DNA of 64,000 nucleotides from assembly GCF_002929355.1 (NCBI RefSeq), contig NZ_PJIR01000001.1, positions 505,404 through 569,403 of the forward strand, in the 5' to 3' direction. Under the pieces are notes generated by a model that searched no databases, was not told where the DNA came from, and was given only the letters and a program-made list of their open reading frames with translations. The DNA is from Arthrobacter sp. B0490 (GTDB lineage Bacteria; Actinomycetota; Actinomycetes; Actinomycetales; Micrococcaceae). Both the position numbers and the translations under genes were made by a program. How positions within the stretch are numbered: the stretch's first letter is position 1; every line of letters begins with the position of its first letter. Of this stretch, positions 62,940-64,000 are shown one piece after another.

Positions 62940-63842
62940 TCAGGCGGGAGCACACCCTGCACGGACCGCGGCCGCCGCGAAGCCGTCCCCGTCCACACGC
63001 GTGTCCGCGACCAGCAGCGACCATCCCCAGTCCAGGGTGCCGCCGGCCGCGAGGTGGAGCTCCCGGTGGAAGAAGGGTGCCGCGCACAGCATCGGGGTGT
63101 CGGCGCTCCGGACGAACCAGGAGCGCTCACCGGGATTGCCCTCCGCCGGCACCATGAGCACCGATGCGCTCTCCGACCTCACGCCGAGCCAGGGATAGGC
63201 GCTGCCCATGGCGTCCGCCCCGCCGACGACGCCTCCGGCCGCTCGACCCGCCCCGGTGGAGGGGGCGATGATGTCCGCGCCGTCGAAGGAGGGGGCGAGG
63301 CGGAGGAAGAAACCGCCGTAGCCGGCATCGGGGCGTCCTGCCGTCGTGGGGCTGCCGAAGGCGAGCGGACCGGGGCTGGTGTTGACCCACGTGCTGCGGA
63401 CGGTGGTGCCCAGCCACTCGACGCCCCGGACCTGAACGGTGTCGGCGTGCCAGCTCCTCTCCTCGGTGAGGAGGACGGCGCCGTCGGCGCCACGCCAGTC
63501 GAGGTGCTGGAGGACACCGCCTCGCCGCCGCTCCGAGGCCCGCACCTGCTGGGAGCCGTTGTTCGGCAGCTGCACGTAGCCGTGACCCTCGCGGTACGTC
63601 GGGCCTCCCCAGAGGTTGACCGGGAACTCCTGGCCCGCGACGTCGACGTTCGAGACCGTGATGCCGAGCCCCCAGTGCCAGGGGTGGTCGGCGGGGCGGT
63701 AGTCGCTCACGCACACGCCCCGGGGTGTCGAGACCGGGTGCAGGAAGGGTCGCGGCGCGTGCTCCTCCGGCTCGCCGCGGCCGTCGTGCAGGATGCCCGC
63801 CGAACGTCCGTCGGAGGTCAGGACGGCAAGCGGCCCGTTCAT
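62940..63842 (-). CDS. PmoA-like / DUF6807 family protein
   Basis: A 300-residue protein of the PmoA-like (DUF6807) family, with an aldose-epimerase-like beta-sandwich. The His-rich core RPFLHPVSTPRGVCVSDYRPADHPWHWGLGITVSNV is the family hallmark and suggests a metal or sugar site; FLRLAPSFDGADIIAP and TLDWGWSLLVADTR follow. Despite the family name it has nothing to do with membrane methane monooxygenase. Such genes usually neighbour Gfo/Idh/MocA oxidoreductases in sugar-catabolism loci, as here: the next gene upstream ends 13 bp away on the same strand. Activity unknown. Confidence 0.85.
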   Translation of the reverse strand: MNGPLAVLTSDGRSAGILHDGRGEPEEHAPRPFLHPVSTPRGVCVSDYRPADHPWHWGLGITVSNVDVAGQEFPVNLWGGPTYREGHGYVQLPNNGSQQVRASERRRGGVLQHLDWRGADGAVLLTEERSWHADTVQVRGVEWLGTTVRSTWVNTSPGPLAFGSPTTAGRPDAGYGGFFLRLAPSFDGADIIAPSTGAGRAAGGVVGGADAMGSAYPWLGVRSESASVLMVPAEGNPGERSWFVRSADTPMLCAAPFFHRELHLAAGGTLDWGWSLLVADTRVDGDGFAAAAVRAGCAPA

Positions 63843-63855
63843 GCCGCGGAGCCGA

Positions 63856-64000
63856 TCATGCCGCGGGTCCGGCGGAACGGCCCTCGGGGCGGCCTTCGAT
63901 GATCGGCCCGGCCAGCGGTCCCCGCAGGGCAGGGTCGGCGAGGTCGGCCCGGGAGATCCACCGGCCGTCGCGGGCCGAGGCGTACATGCCGGTGACGATC
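63856..64000 (-). CDS. C-terminal end of a probable Gfo/Idh/MocA-type oxidoreductase (cut by window edge)
   Basis: Only the last 47 codons are present: VTGMYASARDGRWISRADLADPALRGPLAGPIIEG and a short polar tail to TGA. The ITGMYASARDGRW-type ending resembles the C-terminus of NAD(P)-dependent Gfo/Idh/MocA sugar oxidoreductases that commonly precede PmoA-like genes. The catalytic and Rossmann parts lie beyond the window, so the call rests on this short piece and the context. Confidence 0.55.
   Translation of the reverse strand, partial: IVTGMYASARDGRWISRADLADPALRGPLAGPIIEGRPEGRSAGPAA

Overview
The window looks like 64 kb of chromosome from a very GC-rich actinobacterium, most likely a Micrococcaceae member such as Arthrobacter or a relative. 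This is inferred from family content (mycothiol-type DinB enzyme, GuaB3, DUF3817, RNase J, CIRCE-controlled groESL), from frequent GTG/TTG starts, and from many leaderless promoters with a -10 box 6-8 nt before the start codon. I see no phage, insertion sequence, CRISPR array, tRNA or rRNA.

Left part (1-19 kb, mostly core functions): the N-terminal half of guaA, a DUF3817 membrane protein and a SURF1 cytochrome oxidase assembly factor run leftward. Next come a strikingly asymmetric heterodimeric ABC exporter, an orphan fructose-type PTS EIIA, a cysteine-free GuaB3, an ArsR-VOC pair, a second ABC exporter, guaB, a membrane acyltransferase with an SGNH domain, RNase J, and groES-groEL under two CIRCE operators. 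Between the convergent rnj and groEL terminators lies a 76-bp three-part inverted repeat with a single symmetry axis. It is the most unusual DNA element in the window.

Middle part (19-36 kb): a four-gene siderophore uptake operon, a THUMP-like methyltransferase, a HAD phosphatase, a NarL-type two-component system, a serine beta-lactamase-like lipoprotein, DUF503, a LacI-type regulator, a YbaK deacylase, a GNAT acetyltransferase, a PhzF isomerase, an APC permease, a VOC protein and a mycothiol-type DinB enzyme.

Right part (36.5-64 kb, carbohydrate use): two independent GH42 beta-galactosidase loci, each with its own three-gene sugar ABC importer, on opposite strands. They are accompanied by an amylosucrase, an acetyl esterase of the AXE1/CAH family and a secreted PL11 rhamnogalacturonan lyase with a C-terminal FIMAH-like domain. 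Three of the promoters here share one layout: a good -35/-10 pair followed at once by a LacI-type palindrome. Together these genes suggest breakdown of pectic rhamnogalacturonan I and its galactan side chains. A mannitol PTS module follows (TetR regulator, mtlA, mtlD, divergent ptsI), then a PmoA-like/DUF6807 protein and the end of a probable Gfo/Idh/MocA-type oxidoreductase. A BLUF blue-light sensor, a YbdK-type ligase and a shikimate dehydrogenase-like protein are scattered among them.
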